From NCBI RefSeq assembly GCF_013409575.1, contig NZ_JACCCY010000004.1:305901-369900 (forward strand): 64,000 nt of DNA, written 5' to 3'. Numbering within the stretch: position 1 is the first letter of the stretch; each line of letters starts with the position of its first letter. Position numbers and translations under genes: made by a program. Below are positions 52,239 through 62,124 of the stretch, piece after piece. Origin of the DNA: Macellibacteroides fermentans (GTDB lineage Bacteria; Bacteroidota; Bacteroidia; Bacteroidales; Tannerellaceae). Below the pieces are notes generated by a model. That model was given only the letters and a program-made list of their open reading frames with translations, was not told the DNA's origin and did no database searches.

Positions 52239-54206
52239 TCAGATAATCAGCTTCTTTACATTCTTTTTTTCCTCGGAGTTTTCCTTGATGTCGAATTTTT
52301 CGTAAACGGAATTCTGACTGATAAATTCGGGCACAATCTGTTTCATGATGCGTACCGTGTCCAGCACCTTTCCGGAGCGTGCGTTTTCGGTAAGGAAATC
52401 GATGCGGGGCTCTACTTCTCTGTAGTCGTATTCCCTTACTTTGGCTACACGGATCTTTTCGTGCGGGGTAGGCAAGGTATTCTCTTCGTCGCTGAGTAGC
52501 TCTTCGTAGAGTTTTTCGCCCGGACGCAGACCGGTATATTCGATGCGGATGTCTTTATCTGGTTCGAATCCGGCCAATTCGATCATACGTCGTGCCAGGT
52601 TTGCAATCTTTACTGGTTCGCCCATCTCGAATATGAAGATTTCGCCACCTTTACCCATGGTTCCGGCCTCCAGTACCAAACGGCAGGCTTCGGGGATGGT
52701 CATAAAGTAGCGGATGATGTCCGGATGCGTCACCGTAACCGGTCCTCCGTTGGCAATCTGCTCGCGGAAACGGGGTATCACCGATCCGTTGCTGCCCAGT
52801 ACGTTTCCGAAACGGGTGGTTATAAATTTAGTGGATCCCTGCTTGCTTCCGTTCTTAAGGGCGGTTGCCAGACTCTGAACGTATATTTCTGCCAGACGTT
52901 TGCTGCAACCCATTACATTGGTGGGATTCACGGCCTTGTCGGTAGACACCATCACGAAGCGTTCCACATTGTATTTTACGGCCATATCGGCAACGTTGCG
53001 GGTACCCCGAACGTTTACGCGGATGGCTTCGCAGGGATTACTCTCCATGAGAGGCACGTGTTTATAGGCAGCGGCATGAAACACCACGTTGGGCTGATAG
53101 CAGCCGAAAATGGAATCTACACGGGTTTCGCTGCGCACATCACCAATCACCGGGGTGAAAGGCAGGGTTGGGAACTTCTCTTCAAGCTCGAGACGCAGGT
53201 TATGCATGGGTGTTTCGGCACTGTCGAACAATACCAGGTGCTTGATATGGAATTTAGCAAGCTGCCGGCATATCTCGCTGCCGATGGATCCGGCGGCACC
53301 GGTTACCATCACAGTCTTTCCGGCAAGGCTGTTGCCTATCTCGCTCATGTTAATCTTAATCTCGTCGCGTCCCAGCAGGTCTTCGATGCGTACCGGACGA
53401 ACCGTACGGCGTACCTTTCCATCCATCAATTCTTCCATCGGGGGGAGGATAAGAGTCCGTAAATTCAGTTTCTCGCAATAACGTATCAACCGGTCTTGCT
53501 CTTGTTTGGCATCGTTTACCCCTACAAACAGAATCCCTTCCAGGGCATTCCGGTTCATCAGGGTGGTAAGTGCCAGCTTGTCTTCTACGTAGTAAACCGG
53601 CAACCCTCCGATGCTAAGCTCTTTTCCCTTGGGACCAACCACCAGATAGCCTCCTACTTTATATTCGCTCAGGTAGGCGTGGGGCATCAGGGCTGCTGCG
53701 GTGATGCTTTGGGGAGTGGTTCCGTAGATAAGCAGGCTGCGCTGGGTCTTGCCCGTATTGTTTAATATAAAATTGTAGATGTTGATCAGCGTTACACGCA
53801 GTCCCACAAGTAATGCACTGGTAGTCAGCGTATCGATAAAGAAGCACATCATCCAGAATTTCATGGGTTTGGGCGATCCAAGCATGTAGACTAATAGCAG
53901 TAACAGGGTCGATTTCGCCACTGCAGCTAGTCCGATTCGCCACAATTCCTGCAGGGTGGAATGGCGTACCACTCCTTTGTAGGGTTGAAAAACGGCAAAT
54001 GACAGAATGCTTGCAAAAATGGAAAAGGTCCCCATCCGCAAGAACATGGCCAAATCTACATTCAGATTGATGGCATAACGCATAAAAAAGATGGTGAATA
54101 ATGTTACCGCAGTGGAGGTAGTAAGATCTGCAGTAAATATAATCCAACGGCTTAGATACTTAATCTGGGCTAGTTTGCTTAACTTAGCTTGAATGTTCGT
54201 TTTCAT
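52239..54206 (-). CDS. PglF/WbpM/CapD-type nucleotide-sugar 4,6-dehydratase
   Basis: 655 aa. Four N-terminal membrane segments (about residues 15-150) precede a CoA-binding-like Rossmann domain, then the dehydratase domain with VTGAAGSIGSEI and STDKAVNPTNVMGCSKR. In this motif Met replaces the usual Tyr of short-chain dehydratases, a trait of the WbpM/PglF branch. It converts UDP-GlcNAc to the 4-keto-6-deoxy sugar that a PglE-like enzyme aminates. Start at MKTNIQ; the longer frame to 54278 reads through the leader motif. It stands alone, with a promoter and leader resembling those of the capsule operon. Confidence 0.92.
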   Translation of the reverse strand: MKTNIQAKLSKLAQIKYLSRWIIFTADLTTSTAVTLFTIFFMRYAINLNVDLAMFLRMGTFSIFASILSFAVFQPYKGVVRHSTLQELWRIGLAAVAKSTLLLLLVYMLGSPKPMKFWMMCFFIDTLTTSALLVGLRVTLINIYNFILNNTGKTQRSLLIYGTTPQSITAAALMPHAYLSEYKVGGYLVVGPKGKELSIGGLPVYYVEDKLALTTLMNRNALEGILFVGVNDAKQEQDRLIRYCEKLNLRTLILPPMEELMDGKVRRTVRPVRIEDLLGRDEIKINMSEIGNSLAGKTVMVTGAAGSIGSEICRQLAKFHIKHLVLFDSAETPMHNLRLELEEKFPTLPFTPVIGDVRSETRVDSIFGCYQPNVVFHAAAYKHVPLMESNPCEAIRVNVRGTRNVADMAVKYNVERFVMVSTDKAVNPTNVMGCSKRLAEIYVQSLATALKNGSKQGSTKFITTRFGNVLGSNGSVIPRFREQIANGGPVTVTHPDIIRYFMTIPEACRLVLEAGTMGKGGEIFIFEMGEPVKIANLARRMIELAGFEPDKDIRIEYTGLRPGEKLYEELLSDEENTLPTPHEKIRVAKVREYDYREVEPRIDFLTENARSGKVLDTVRIMKQIVPEFISQNSVYEKFDIKENSEEKKNVKKLII

Positions 54207-54254
54207 TTCTAAAATTTTAAAGGGTTCTTTTGGCTTAAGGGCTTCTTGTGCAAC

Positions 54255-54306
54255 ATACCAAAGGTTCGTCACCCCCACGGGAATGACAACAAATGGTTTG
54301 TTCGTA
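54255..54306 (-). promoter_or_regulatory. leader motifs shared with the capsule operon
   Basis: An 18-base sequence, complement GTGACGAACCTTTGGTAT (54255-54272), is identical to one in the capsule leader. A second word TACGAACA (complement of 54299-54306) also recurs in the same order. Each leader thus has two ACGAAC words. Confidence 0.65.
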
Positions 54307-54322
54307 ACAGATATACTGACTA

Positions 54323-54352
54323 CAAAGATGTGATATATTTTTGTATTTTCAA
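54323..54352 (-). promoter_or_regulatory. promoter of the PglF-like gene
   Basis: Minus strand: TTG (54350-54352), 19 bp, then CATCTTTG (54323-54330). This is a good Bacteroidetes -33/-7 pair and puts the transcript start about 110 nt before the ATG. Confidence 0.6.
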
Positions 54353-54477
54353 CATCTTTTTATTAAAAAATAGCATCGGAACTCTATTTTTTATTGAAAA
54401 ATAATAGAAATTTAATGGTTTTGCAATCTATTTTATTGATTCTCTTTAACAAAATCCCATTACATTAAACTAAAAGG

Positions 54478-54504
54478 GACAGCACCTCCTTTCGGAGGCC
54501 TGTC
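54478..54504 (-). terminator. terminator after the sulfatase gene
   Basis: GACAG/CTGTC outer and CCTCC/GGAGG inner stems; the minus strand continues CCCTTTTAGTTT. It is 18 bp beyond the sulfatase stop. Confidence 0.65.
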
Positions 54505-54521
54505 TGTGTGGATTGTACGGA

Positions 54522-55928
54522 TTAAAGGGTTCCGATGGCCCTTCTGTTTTTTCCCTCTTTCTTTTGTAAATCGTCGCCCAGGTCTTCCCTGGCTTCGTTG
54601 GCCATTTGTTCCAGTCTGCCGGCAGCTTCGGGATATTGCGAAAGAACGTTGTAACGCTCGCCGGGATCTCTGCGTAAATCGATCAATATCTTCTCTTCCA
54701 ACATCTTATTTTCGTCCACCCGGCCCGGCATGCCATCGTTTCCGGGGGCAAAACCTTCGTAAGTACGTGTGGGGTGAGGGAAGATGAGCTTAAACTCGCC
54801 ATCACTTACAGCTTCCAGGCTGTTTCTTCTGTAATAATATAGAAAGCTGGTTCGTGGAGTAGATTTAGTATCTCCTTTCAATAATGAGAACAGATTTACA
54901 CCGTCCGTTTTATGAGACGGCATCGCTGCACCGCTGATATGGGCAAAGGTAGGCAGCAGGTCGATGTTTACGGTCAGTTTGTTGCATACAGATCCTGCAG
55001 GAATGGTTCCTTTCCATTGCATCAGGCAGGGTACACGCTGACCGCCCTCGAAGCTGGTGCCCTTGCCTTCCCTCAGACCGCCTGTGCTTCCGGCATGGTT
55101 GCCGTAATTAATCCAGGGACCATTGTCGGAGGTTACCACCACCAACGTATTTTCATCCAGACCCTCTTTGCGTAGTTTCTGCAGTATTTGCCCCACACTC
55201 CAGTCAATTTCCATTATCACATCGCCATACAGTCCCTGTTTGCTTTTTCCCTTAAACTTATCCGAAACAAACAGCGGAACGTGGGGCATGGGGTGGGCCA
55301 GATAGATAAAGAAAGGACGTTTTTTGTTTTTGTCAATAAACTGGATGGCCCGTTCGGTGAAGTTGGTTGTAAACTGACTTTGATCCGGGTTGTATGCAAT
55401 CACCTTGTCTCCCTCGTATAAAGGTAAATCCGGATAGGTTCCGGTTGGATGATGGGGCCACATGTCGTTGGAGTAGGGAATGCCGTAATACTCGTCGAAC
55501 CCGTTGTGTGTGGGGAGGAATTTGGTATGGTGACCAAGGTGCCACTTGCCGTAGGCGGCGCAGGCATATCCTTTTTGTTTGAGCACCTCAGCCATCGTGC
55601 TTTCGTTTTCATTGATCCCCGTAACCGCATCCGGACCGGGTGCTCCTGAAAACCCGATACGGTTGGGATAACAACCGGTAAGCAGTCCCGCACGCGAGGC
55701 TCCGCTTACCGCCTGTACGGAGTAAAAACGGGTGAAACGCATGCCCTCGTTGCCCATCTTGTCGAGGTTGGGTGTTTCGTATCCAATAGCTCCCTGGGTT
55801 CCGATATCTCCGTAGCCCATGTCATCCATGAGGATGACAATTATATTGGGCTGTTTCTGAGCTTCTGCCGTAAAAATTGACAGCAATGCCGCTGCCGGTA
55901 ATACTAGTTTCTTTTGTATCCGATTCAT
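54522..55928 (-). CDS. Ser-type sulfatase (S1 family)
   Basis: 468 aa with a signal peptide (cut near AEAQKQ). Metal ligands are in ILMDDMGYGD (D35, D36). The site converted to formylglycine is S75 in SGASRAGLLTG, fitting the (C/S)x(A/P)xR rule, so an anaerobic maturase (anSME) would be needed; none is in the window. HPMPHVPLF and VVTSDNGPW are later metal-site motifs. It removes sulfate from a glycan, perhaps a mucin or glycosaminoglycan sugar, together with the GH20 enzyme upstream. Specificity is not evident. Confidence 0.92.
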   Translation of the reverse strand: MNRIQKKLVLPAAALLSIFTAEAQKQPNIIVILMDDMGYGDIGTQGAIGYETPNLDKMGNEGMRFTRFYSVQAVSGASRAGLLTGCYPNRIGFSGAPGPDAVTGINENESTMAEVLKQKGYACAAYGKWHLGHHTKFLPTHNGFDEYYGIPYSNDMWPHHPTGTYPDLPLYEGDKVIAYNPDQSQFTTNFTERAIQFIDKNKKRPFFIYLAHPMPHVPLFVSDKFKGKSKQGLYGDVIMEIDWSVGQILQKLRKEGLDENTLVVVTSDNGPWINYGNHAGSTGGLREGKGTSFEGGQRVPCLMQWKGTIPAGSVCNKLTVNIDLLPTFAHISGAAMPSHKTDGVNLFSLLKGDTKSTPRTSFLYYYRRNSLEAVSDGEFKLIFPHPTRTYEGFAPGNDGMPGRVDENKMLEEKILIDLRRDPGERYNVLSQYPEAAGRLEQMANEAREDLGDDLQKKEGKNRRAIGTL

Positions 55929-55994
55929 GGTTTATCCTGTAAGTTGATTAACTGGTCTTCTTTCAGGATGTAAAGATAGTTTTTTTCGGTAAAA

Positions 55995-58466
55995 CTATTC
56001 TACAATCAATTCGTCGAAGTATACCCAGGTGTCTTGCTGTGCTCTTACATGGTTTGCCGGACATTTACCGGGGTTGCCGAACTCAACTTTCAGGAAGCGC
56101 CCTTTCTGAGGGTGTACATCCAGATGGATATCTACGGCTTGAGTACCCTCTGCAAAGTTTTGCGCCTGTGTGCGTTGGATGGTGGCCACCTGGTGGTAGC
56201 TCTGACCGTTGTCCGACAGATAGAGTTTTACATACCGGGGCGGATGTACCCCCATGCCGAAGTTGTTGAGGGACCCCAGACTTACACGGGTGATTTTTTG
56301 TCGCTCTCCCAGGTCTGCCACGAAGGATCCGTCTTGCGCGTACCAACCGCACCATTCACCGTCGGTATGGCGGTCGCTTCCCCTCAGCCCGTTGGTAAGC
56401 AGACGGGTGTTGATGTTTTCTCCGGTCACCGGTTTGGCTGTTGCTATATTGAAATGTACCGGCAGGGTAAGGACCTCGCCTTTTTGTTCGGATCCGTTGA
56501 AGGTAGCCGCCTTCATGTTGCAATTGCCGGCGATGGTGAGAGGCGTTGAGTAGAGGGCCGACCGGCCATCGGGTGCGTCTCCGTTGGTAGTATAACGAAT
56601 CTCCAGGTCCGGTCTGATACAGCTTAAGGAAACCTCCAGTTCACCGTTGCGGGGCAATACCTTATGGTCGATGTTGTACATGGAGCGGGCATAATCGATT
56701 CCTTTATGCGAAAGATGAAGGTTAAAACGGTCCAGTCGGCTCAGGAAGCCGGTCCAGTTCTTTTTCCCTTTTTCGCTCCAGGCTACCTCGGCCAGGGCGG
56801 CCAACCGTGGGTAAATCAGGTATTCCACATCCTGGGGAGTACTGCAGAATTCCGTCCACAACGAACCCTGGATCCCTTGCAGCAGTTGACTGTAACCCGG
56901 TTTCCATTTATCTTTTACCGGCTCATATTGGTACACATCCTTCAGGGTATTGTTCCCAAAATAGGTGAGAGGCTCGAACCATTGGGGACCCTGGTAACGT
57001 ATCAGGTAGAGGGTGCGGGCGGGGGTGAGTATAAACGGATGTCCCAGTTCGGCAGCTTTCAGTGCAGTTTCGCCATCGCCTCTCCAGCCATAAATTACTG
57101 CTCCTTCGGGAAGCTTGCTGTTGGTGAGCTCGTCCCATCCCATCACGGTTTTTCCTTTGCTGCGTACGTAACGGCTTACCCGTTCCATGAAGTATCCTTG
57201 TAATTCCTCTTCGTTGGCCAGATTCTCTTTCTGGATGCGATGCTGACAAAGCGGACAGTTTTTCCAGTGGGTCTTCGCAGCTTCGTCGCCCCCCAGGTGT
57301 ACGTAGCGCGATGGAAACAGCGCCATCACCTCGTCCAGCACATTTTCGATAAAGGAGAATACGCTGTCGTTGCCTGCACAATAAATAATCTCTGCATTTT
57401 TACCACCCAGACCCGGAATCACTCCGATGAAGGATTTCACCACCGGACAGGCCAGTTCGGGGTAAGCGGCAAGGGAGGAGTTGGTATGGGCGGGCATTTC
57501 TATTTCCGGAATAATTTCGATCTGCCGGCTTTCGGCGTAATCAATAATCTCTTTCATCTCCTGTTGGGTGTAGAATCCCCCCTGGGTTGTTTGTTCGCCG
57601 GGAAGCGGGTTTTTTCTGGCCGGAAAAGGTTCATCCCTTTTCACCCGCCAGGCTCCTACCTGGGTTAAACGCGGATAACGTTTGATTTCGAGTCGCCAGC
57701 CATTATCATCCACCAGATGCAGGTGCAATTTATTTAGTTTGAGCAGCGCCATGCAATCGATGGTTCGCAGGAGGGTTGCTTTGGGAATAAAATAACGGGA
57801 AACATCCAGCATGAGTCCCCTGTACCCGAAACGGGGCTGATCGGTAATTTCCACACAGGGAAGCTCCCATTCCTGCGTCTGGCTGTTCGTATCCTTCCGA
57901 AGGTCGGGGGGCAGCAGCTGACGGATGGTCTGCAGCGCATAATAGAAGCCTGCCTTTCCGGAGGCCTGTATATGAAGAGAATCGGGGGTGATGCGGAGCC
58001 GGTATCCCTCGTCGGCCAGAGAATCGCAGTGAGTCAGACTGATTACCTGCAGGCTGTGGGCGGGTGAATCGCAGTGAGTCAGACTTATTACCTGTGGGCT
58101 GGAAGGTTGTATTGCTACCGGGCGTGTGCCGGAGACCAAAGCCGCAGAAGCAGCTGCCGGTAATGCCATCGTTGTTTTCGATGCAGGAAGCTTTCCGGCA
58201 CTCTCTAATCGGATTACCTCCAACTTCCATCCGGAACCTTCTTCTTGCAGTTGTTGCCCGAAGCGCTTCACCACTTCAGCCTGTTCATCATTTTCCACCT
58301 GCCAGGGGGTGGCGGGGGTAAGCATAAAAGTTCCCGGACGATCTACCTGTGCCACAGGCTGTGGCACTACCTGGATGCGTTTGGATTGTGCAATAACACC
58401 CAGCTGTGCGTAGCCGGGTGTTACAAAGCACAAACAGATACCTAATACAATCTTTTGTATATTCAT
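55995..58466 (-). CDS. GH20 beta-N-acetylhexosaminidase with C-terminal F5/8-type domain
   Basis: 823 aa with a signal peptide (cut near GYAQLG). A GH20b N-terminal domain is followed by the catalytic barrel: RGLMLDVSRYF, LHLHLVDDNGWRLE and YVHLGGDEAAK with the Asp-Glu pair at about residues 391-392. A chitobiase C-terminal-like domain (about residues 625-690) and a discoidin-type domain (about 700-823, VSLGSLNNFGMGV) follow. It cleaves terminal beta-GlcNAc or beta-GalNAc. A 45-bp tandem duplication lies in the N-terminal domain. It is 66 bp upstream of the sulfatase on the same strand, so they are probably co-transcribed. Confidence 0.93.
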   Translation of the reverse strand: MNIQKIVLGICLCFVTPGYAQLGVIAQSKRIQVVPQPVAQVDRPGTFMLTPATPWQVENDEQAEVVKRFGQQLQEEGSGWKLEVIRLESAGKLPASKTTMALPAAASAALVSGTRPVAIQPSSPQVISLTHCDSPAHSLQVISLTHCDSLADEGYRLRITPDSLHIQASGKAGFYYALQTIRQLLPPDLRKDTNSQTQEWELPCVEITDQPRFGYRGLMLDVSRYFIPKATLLRTIDCMALLKLNKLHLHLVDDNGWRLEIKRYPRLTQVGAWRVKRDEPFPARKNPLPGEQTTQGGFYTQQEMKEIIDYAESRQIEIIPEIEMPAHTNSSLAAYPELACPVVKSFIGVIPGLGGKNAEIIYCAGNDSVFSFIENVLDEVMALFPSRYVHLGGDEAAKTHWKNCPLCQHRIQKENLANEEELQGYFMERVSRYVRSKGKTVMGWDELTNSKLPEGAVIYGWRGDGETALKAAELGHPFILTPARTLYLIRYQGPQWFEPLTYFGNNTLKDVYQYEPVKDKWKPGYSQLLQGIQGSLWTEFCSTPQDVEYLIYPRLAALAEVAWSEKGKKNWTGFLSRLDRFNLHLSHKGIDYARSMYNIDHKVLPRNGELEVSLSCIRPDLEIRYTTNGDAPDGRSALYSTPLTIAGNCNMKAATFNGSEQKGEVLTLPVHFNIATAKPVTGENINTRLLTNGLRGSDRHTDGEWCGWYAQDGSFVADLGERQKITRVSLGSLNNFGMGVHPPRYVKLYLSDNGQSYHQVATIQRTQAQNFAEGTQAVDIHLDVHPQKGRFLKVEFGNPGKCPANHVRAQQDTWVYFDELIVE
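58021..58110. repeat. 45-bp tandem duplication inside the GH20 gene
   Basis: GAATCGCAGTGAGTCAGACT starts at 58021 and again at 58066. It adds 15 residues in frame (QVISLTHCDS twice). Confidence 0.8.
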
Positions 58467-58636
58467 ACTAACCTAAATCTTGAGTGAATTTCATAGTTCA
58501 CAGCAAATATCCGGGTTTAGTATAAAAAGGATGTCTGTTTATGTCCAGAAGAAGTTTGTTATTTGTTTAAAAAGTAAAGTTTAGATATTTTCAAACATTG
58601 TTTAGTCAAATTTAAACCCCGGCATACGCCGTGCGG

Positions 58637-59908
58637 TTACTCTTTTACCACGGGAATATGTCCTATCTGCTTGATATGTTGCAGATCGGCATAGTCATAT
58701 AGATAAAATCCATCGTCGCCCACCATGAAGAGATATCCGTTTACCGGAATCACGTCGTAGGTTTTAATATCCGGAAATGCCGCCAGTTGATGCGATGTGA
58801 TAGCCTGCTTGTCGGTTGCATCGTATACCTTCAGTCCCGCTTTGCCGTCGCATACGAACAACGTATTATTGTCGATTGCCAGTCCGTAGGGGTTGGTAAG
58901 GTTGTACGAGGCTGCGAGGGTGTTTGTCTTATAGTCGGCCGACAGCTTAACCACATCCAGCCGGTTGAAGTCGGCGTGACAAACCTGTCCGCCTCTCAGC
59001 GTGATGTAAGCATATCCATCCTGCACCACCACCGGGTCGCAGCTGGTGGCATGCCAGAAGGTACTAACCAGTGCAGGCGTGTTGGGAACCTGCAGCGAGT
59101 AGATCAGCATTCCGTTGGGAGTCCCGAAAAAGAGATGCTTGTCGTACACAAACATAGTCTCGATATTGCCGTTCAGACTCGATTTGCCCACATTTACCAG
59201 CGTACCGCTTACATCGAATATATTCAGGATATAGGTGTCGGCTATGTAAAGGTATTTGTCGTATAACCCGAACCGGGCCATGGATCCGCTCTTTCCAAAA
59301 CCGCTCCCGCTGATCCCTCCGGCCGAAAGTTTATCCGACGAACTTGAGTTTGCCAGGTTGTCGTACATCGGATAATTCGGATAATAGCTAGGTTCCAGCT
59401 CCCTTTTCTCGGTGATGACCTCCCACTCCAGAATCACCCCTTTTTTCTGATCTATTCTGGTTACCGGAAATTCGTTGTCGGTAGCGGGAACCCGGTAGGG
59501 TAATACGTCCTTTAGCCGGTAACTCTCTTTTACGTTGCTTAAGTTGGATACATCCAGTGCCACCAGGTCTACATAGCTGTCGGCAAAAAGCAGCTGGTTA
59601 CGTATGGCCATGTCCGTACAGCCCGGTATCTCTATAAAACCGATGTTTTTGGGGGAGGAAGGAGTGGATACATCAATCAAATGAATACCCTTCATCTGCT
59701 CTATTATAAGGATGTAATTATCCTTGAAATAGATCTTGCCCGGATGCTTCATCGGCTGGGCGGATGATGTCTTTACGGCACTCCGCAGATCGTCGTAACT
59801 CATGTATACCGGTGCGTTGGCGGTAAATATCTCGGTGTACTTGTCTGTGCACGAAAGCATTCCCAACAGAGAAAGCAGGCAGAACAAGTGTGTGTAGATT
59901 CGTTTCAT
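58637..59908 (-). CDS. LVIVD-repeat beta-propeller lipoprotein
   Basis: 423 aa. Lipobox GMLSC (C20). Repeated units such as GIHLIDVSTPSSPKNIGF, VDLVALDVSNLSNVK and AGLKVYDATDKQ fit the LVIVD repeat, which forms a surface beta propeller. Function unknown; such lipoproteins are common in Bacteroidales envelopes. It is 12 bp before the barrel protein's ... downstream partner: the barrel gene (59921-60748) is read first, so the two are one operon. Partner binding is possible. Confidence 0.8.
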   Translation of the reverse strand: MKRIYTHLFCLLSLLGMLSCTDKYTEIFTANAPVYMSYDDLRSAVKTSSAQPMKHPGKIYFKDNYILIIEQMKGIHLIDVSTPSSPKNIGFIEIPGCTDMAIRNQLLFADSYVDLVALDVSNLSNVKESYRLKDVLPYRVPATDNEFPVTRIDQKKGVILEWEVITEKRELEPSYYPNYPMYDNLANSSSSDKLSAGGISGSGFGKSGSMARFGLYDKYLYIADTYILNIFDVSGTLVNVGKSSLNGNIETMFVYDKHLFFGTPNGMLIYSLQVPNTPALVSTFWHATSCDPVVVQDGYAYITLRGGQVCHADFNRLDVVKLSADYKTNTLAASYNLTNPYGLAIDNNTLFVCDGKAGLKVYDATDKQAITSHQLAAFPDIKTYDVIPVNGYLFMVGDDGFYLYDYADLQHIKQIGHIPVVKE

Positions 59909-59920
59909 ATAGCTGATTTT

Positions 59921-60748
59921 TTAATGGAATAGAATACCTAATTTGATGGATAACCGGTTGTAATCGGCCCGTAATTTATAATCGCTCTTGTCGCTGAAGC
60001 GAAGTTGGTGGAAGCGGTATCCGGCCGACAGCGTAATGCCATATCCATGACTGGTTTTAAAAAACAGCCCGGCGGATGGGTTGATAAGAAAACCACCCTG
60101 AGCATCGAGGTTGTCTCTGGTGATGGGTTGCGGCCAGTAGGAACTCAGGTAGTCGTAAGGATAATAACCGCCGCTGATGCGGGTCTTGTTCTCCAGAGCG
60201 ATGAGGTAACCGGCCTGAAGCGATACAAAAGGCGACACCTTGCGGTTGTTGAATTTGTATAGCAGGTTGGCAAATACAGGCAGATAGGTTTCATTGTAGA
60301 ATTCAACACCGATACCGGCCCCTGCCGAAAGGTTGTTGCGGAACGAATAATTCATGGAAGAATGAAACAGAAAAGGAGCCTTGTGCTCGTTGTCGGGATT
60401 GCCAATCATCACTCCCCCTTCGGAAAGGTTGAACCATTCCCCGGGGCGGATATCGAAGAATTCGGCATCCCCTTTCTCCCTGGCTTGTCTGGTTGCTGCT
60501 TCCGGTTTGTTAAGGGTGATCTTTTCAACTTCGGAAGCGTCGATAATTTTCGACTCTTTGCCCTGCATGATCCGGATCTTTTCCAGATCGGATGAGTAGA
60601 TGTACTTACCTTTTACAACAGAGCCGTCTTTCATGTGGATATACCCTTTTTCCATCAGGGCTTTATCTCCGGTGGTGCTTACCTGCGATGTGACAGAAGT
60701 CATTGAACACCAAAGAATCAGGTTAATAAGGAAAACTTGCTTTATCAT
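59921..60748 (-). CDS. outer-membrane beta-barrel protein, unknown
   Basis: 275 aa with a signal peptide (cut near TSQVST). Residues about 35-90 form a small SH3-like stretch (GYIHMKDGSVVKGKYIYS, VEKITLNK). The rest has alternating beta strands with aromatic girdle residues and ends IKLGILFH, compatible with an eight-stranded barrel. Function unknown. It is the first gene of a two-gene unit with the LVIVD lipoprotein, 12 bp apart, suggesting a surface complex. Confidence 0.72.
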   Translation of the reverse strand: MIKQVFLINLILWCSMTSVTSQVSTTGDKALMEKGYIHMKDGSVVKGKYIYSSDLEKIRIMQGKESKIIDASEVEKITLNKPEAATRQAREKGDAEFFDIRPGEWFNLSEGGVMIGNPDNEHKAPFLFHSSMNYSFRNNLSAGAGIGVEFYNETYLPVFANLLYKFNNRKVSPFVSLQAGYLIALENKTRISGGYYPYDYLSSYWPQPITRDNLDAQGGFLINPSAGLFFKTSHGYGITLSAGYRFHQLRFSDKSDYKLRADYNRLSIKLGILFH

Positions 60749-61113
60749 AAGCTAACAAATTTATGGTTCTTTCTATTAGATGCTGTCGGCTTTAAAAACG
60801 CTGTATTGACTCTTTTATTTTTCTTATAATTTTATTGTTACCCTTTCAGAGACTGGTTATTTGATAAAGGAATAACGCTTCGGTGTCAACGATTTCAGTA
60901 TGTTTTTTTATCCTTAAGGGAACGTAAAACTTTCCTTAAGGATAAAAAAAATTACCCTTAAGAGAAGTTTTATTTTCACTTAAGGGAAGATTTTCCAATA
61001 GGGGGGATTGTGACTTTTACTGATTTGAGTCTTGATTAATCCGGATTTGAGCAGGTACTTTTGTTAATTTGATACGAGACCATATCCTGATTTTATAGAC
61101 TCTCTTTTATTCT
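60749..61113. other. 365-bp gap with CTTAAGGG repeats
   Basis: Lies between the minus-strand ApbE gene's 3' end and the barrel gene's 5' end. It contains the repeat/hairpin below and AT-rich DNA for the barrel gene promoter. No gene seen. Confidence 0.5.
60903..60990. repeat. CTTAAGGG element, copy 2, with a long hairpin
   Basis: Arms of 20 bp (60903-60922 and 60931-60950) built on TTTATCCTTAAGG match at 19 positions around an 8-nt loop, with T- and A-runs at the ends: a bidirectional terminator shape. Then TTTTCACTTAAGGGAAG follows, as in copy 1 (13845-13892). Confidence 0.75.
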
Positions 61114-62124
61114 TTAGCGCCCTTTATTCGCCAGGTATTGGGTGAAGCCTTCGGAATGTTCGGTTTTGTAGTTGCCTACAGAATCGGTGTAAATAATAAA
61201 GTATTCAATTTCCGGAACCCTCTTTTTAAGTTCGCGTGCCTTTTCGGATCCCAGTGCCATAAACGAGGTGGCATAGCCATCGGCTGTAGTACAGTCGGGT
61301 GCGATGATGGTGGCACTCAGGATGTCTTGTTCGGCAGGATATCCCGTAATCGGATTGATGGTGTGACCATACTTCTTACCGCCTTTTTCATAAAAGTTAC
61401 GGTAATTTCCGGAGGTGGCCAATCCCACTTTACCGCACAAGTGTGCAATCTCCTCCAGCTCCTGGTTCAGTCCGGCCGGATCGTCGGTGGGTTTGTTTAT
61501 CCCGATACGCCAGCATTCGCCTTTGGGATTCACCCCTTTGGCCATCACTTCGCCGCCAATTTCGACCATATAGTTTTCGATACCCTTGCTTTCCAGCAGG
61601 TTGGCAATCACGTCGCAGCTTAGTCCGTCGCCCAAGGCCGAAAAATTAAGCAGAATACGTGGGTCGTCCTTCGCCACCCGGTTGCCCTGCAGGTGCACCT
61701 TGGTATATCCTACAAAAGAACGGATGCTATCTATCGCCTGGGGTGTGACACTGTCTTTTTTGCTGAACCCGAATCCCCAGAGATTGATCAACGGGGCACA
61801 GGTTACATCGAACATTCCATCGGTCTTTTGCGAGATTTCCATCGCCTTGTTGAAAACAACACCAAAGAGAGAATCCACTTCCACCGCTTCATTCCGGTTT
61901 ACCTGCGATATGATGGAGGTGGAGTCGAAGGGATTGATGGAGTGATAATACCCCTTCAATGCCTCTTGTATCTCTTTGTCCAATGCCTTGGTATAGCTGT
62001 ATTTGATGTGGTAAGGGGTATGCAGACTACCGGCAGTTTCGAAATACTGCGTTTTTTCCTGACAGCTGAAAAGCACCATGGCACAGAGCAGAAAAAGGAT
62101 GGAGGATAGGATTCCTGTTTTCAT
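61114..62124 (-). CDS. apbE: FAD:protein FMN transferase ApbE
   Basis: 336 aa. Lipobox LFSC (C21), so it is a periplasm-facing lipoprotein. Family motifs: FDVTCAPLINLWGFG, LNFSALGDGLSCDVIA, NYMVEIGGEV, HTINPITGYP and DCTTADGYATSFMAL with the metal-binding residues. It attaches FMN to Thr of Nqr/Rnf-type proteins (known). The usual first motif GT-x-Y of the family is GSLHTPYHI here. No target gene is near; it stands alone with its own upstream gap shared with the divergent rhamnosidase gene. Confidence 0.93.
   Translation of the reverse strand: MKTGILSSILFLLCAMVLFSCQEKTQYFETAGSLHTPYHIKYSYTKALDKEIQEALKGYYHSINPFDSTSIISQVNRNEAVEVDSLFGVVFNKAMEISQKTDGMFDVTCAPLINLWGFGFSKKDSVTPQAIDSIRSFVGYTKVHLQGNRVAKDDPRILLNFSALGDGLSCDVIANLLESKGIENYMVEIGGEVMAKGVNPKGECWRIGINKPTDDPAGLNQELEEIAHLCGKVGLATSGNYRNFYEKGGKKYGHTINPITGYPAEQDILSATIIAPDCTTADGYATSFMALGSEKARELKKRVPEIEYFIIYTDSVGNYKTEHSEGFTQYLANKGR

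Larger units (their letters stand above)
54207..54521. other. 315-bp gap: leader and promoter of the PglF-like gene, sulfatase terminator
   Basis: Carries the leader motifs (54255-54306), promoter (54323-54352) and a terminator (54478-54504), all on the minus strand. The remaining DNA is AT-rich with no gene. Confidence 0.6.
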
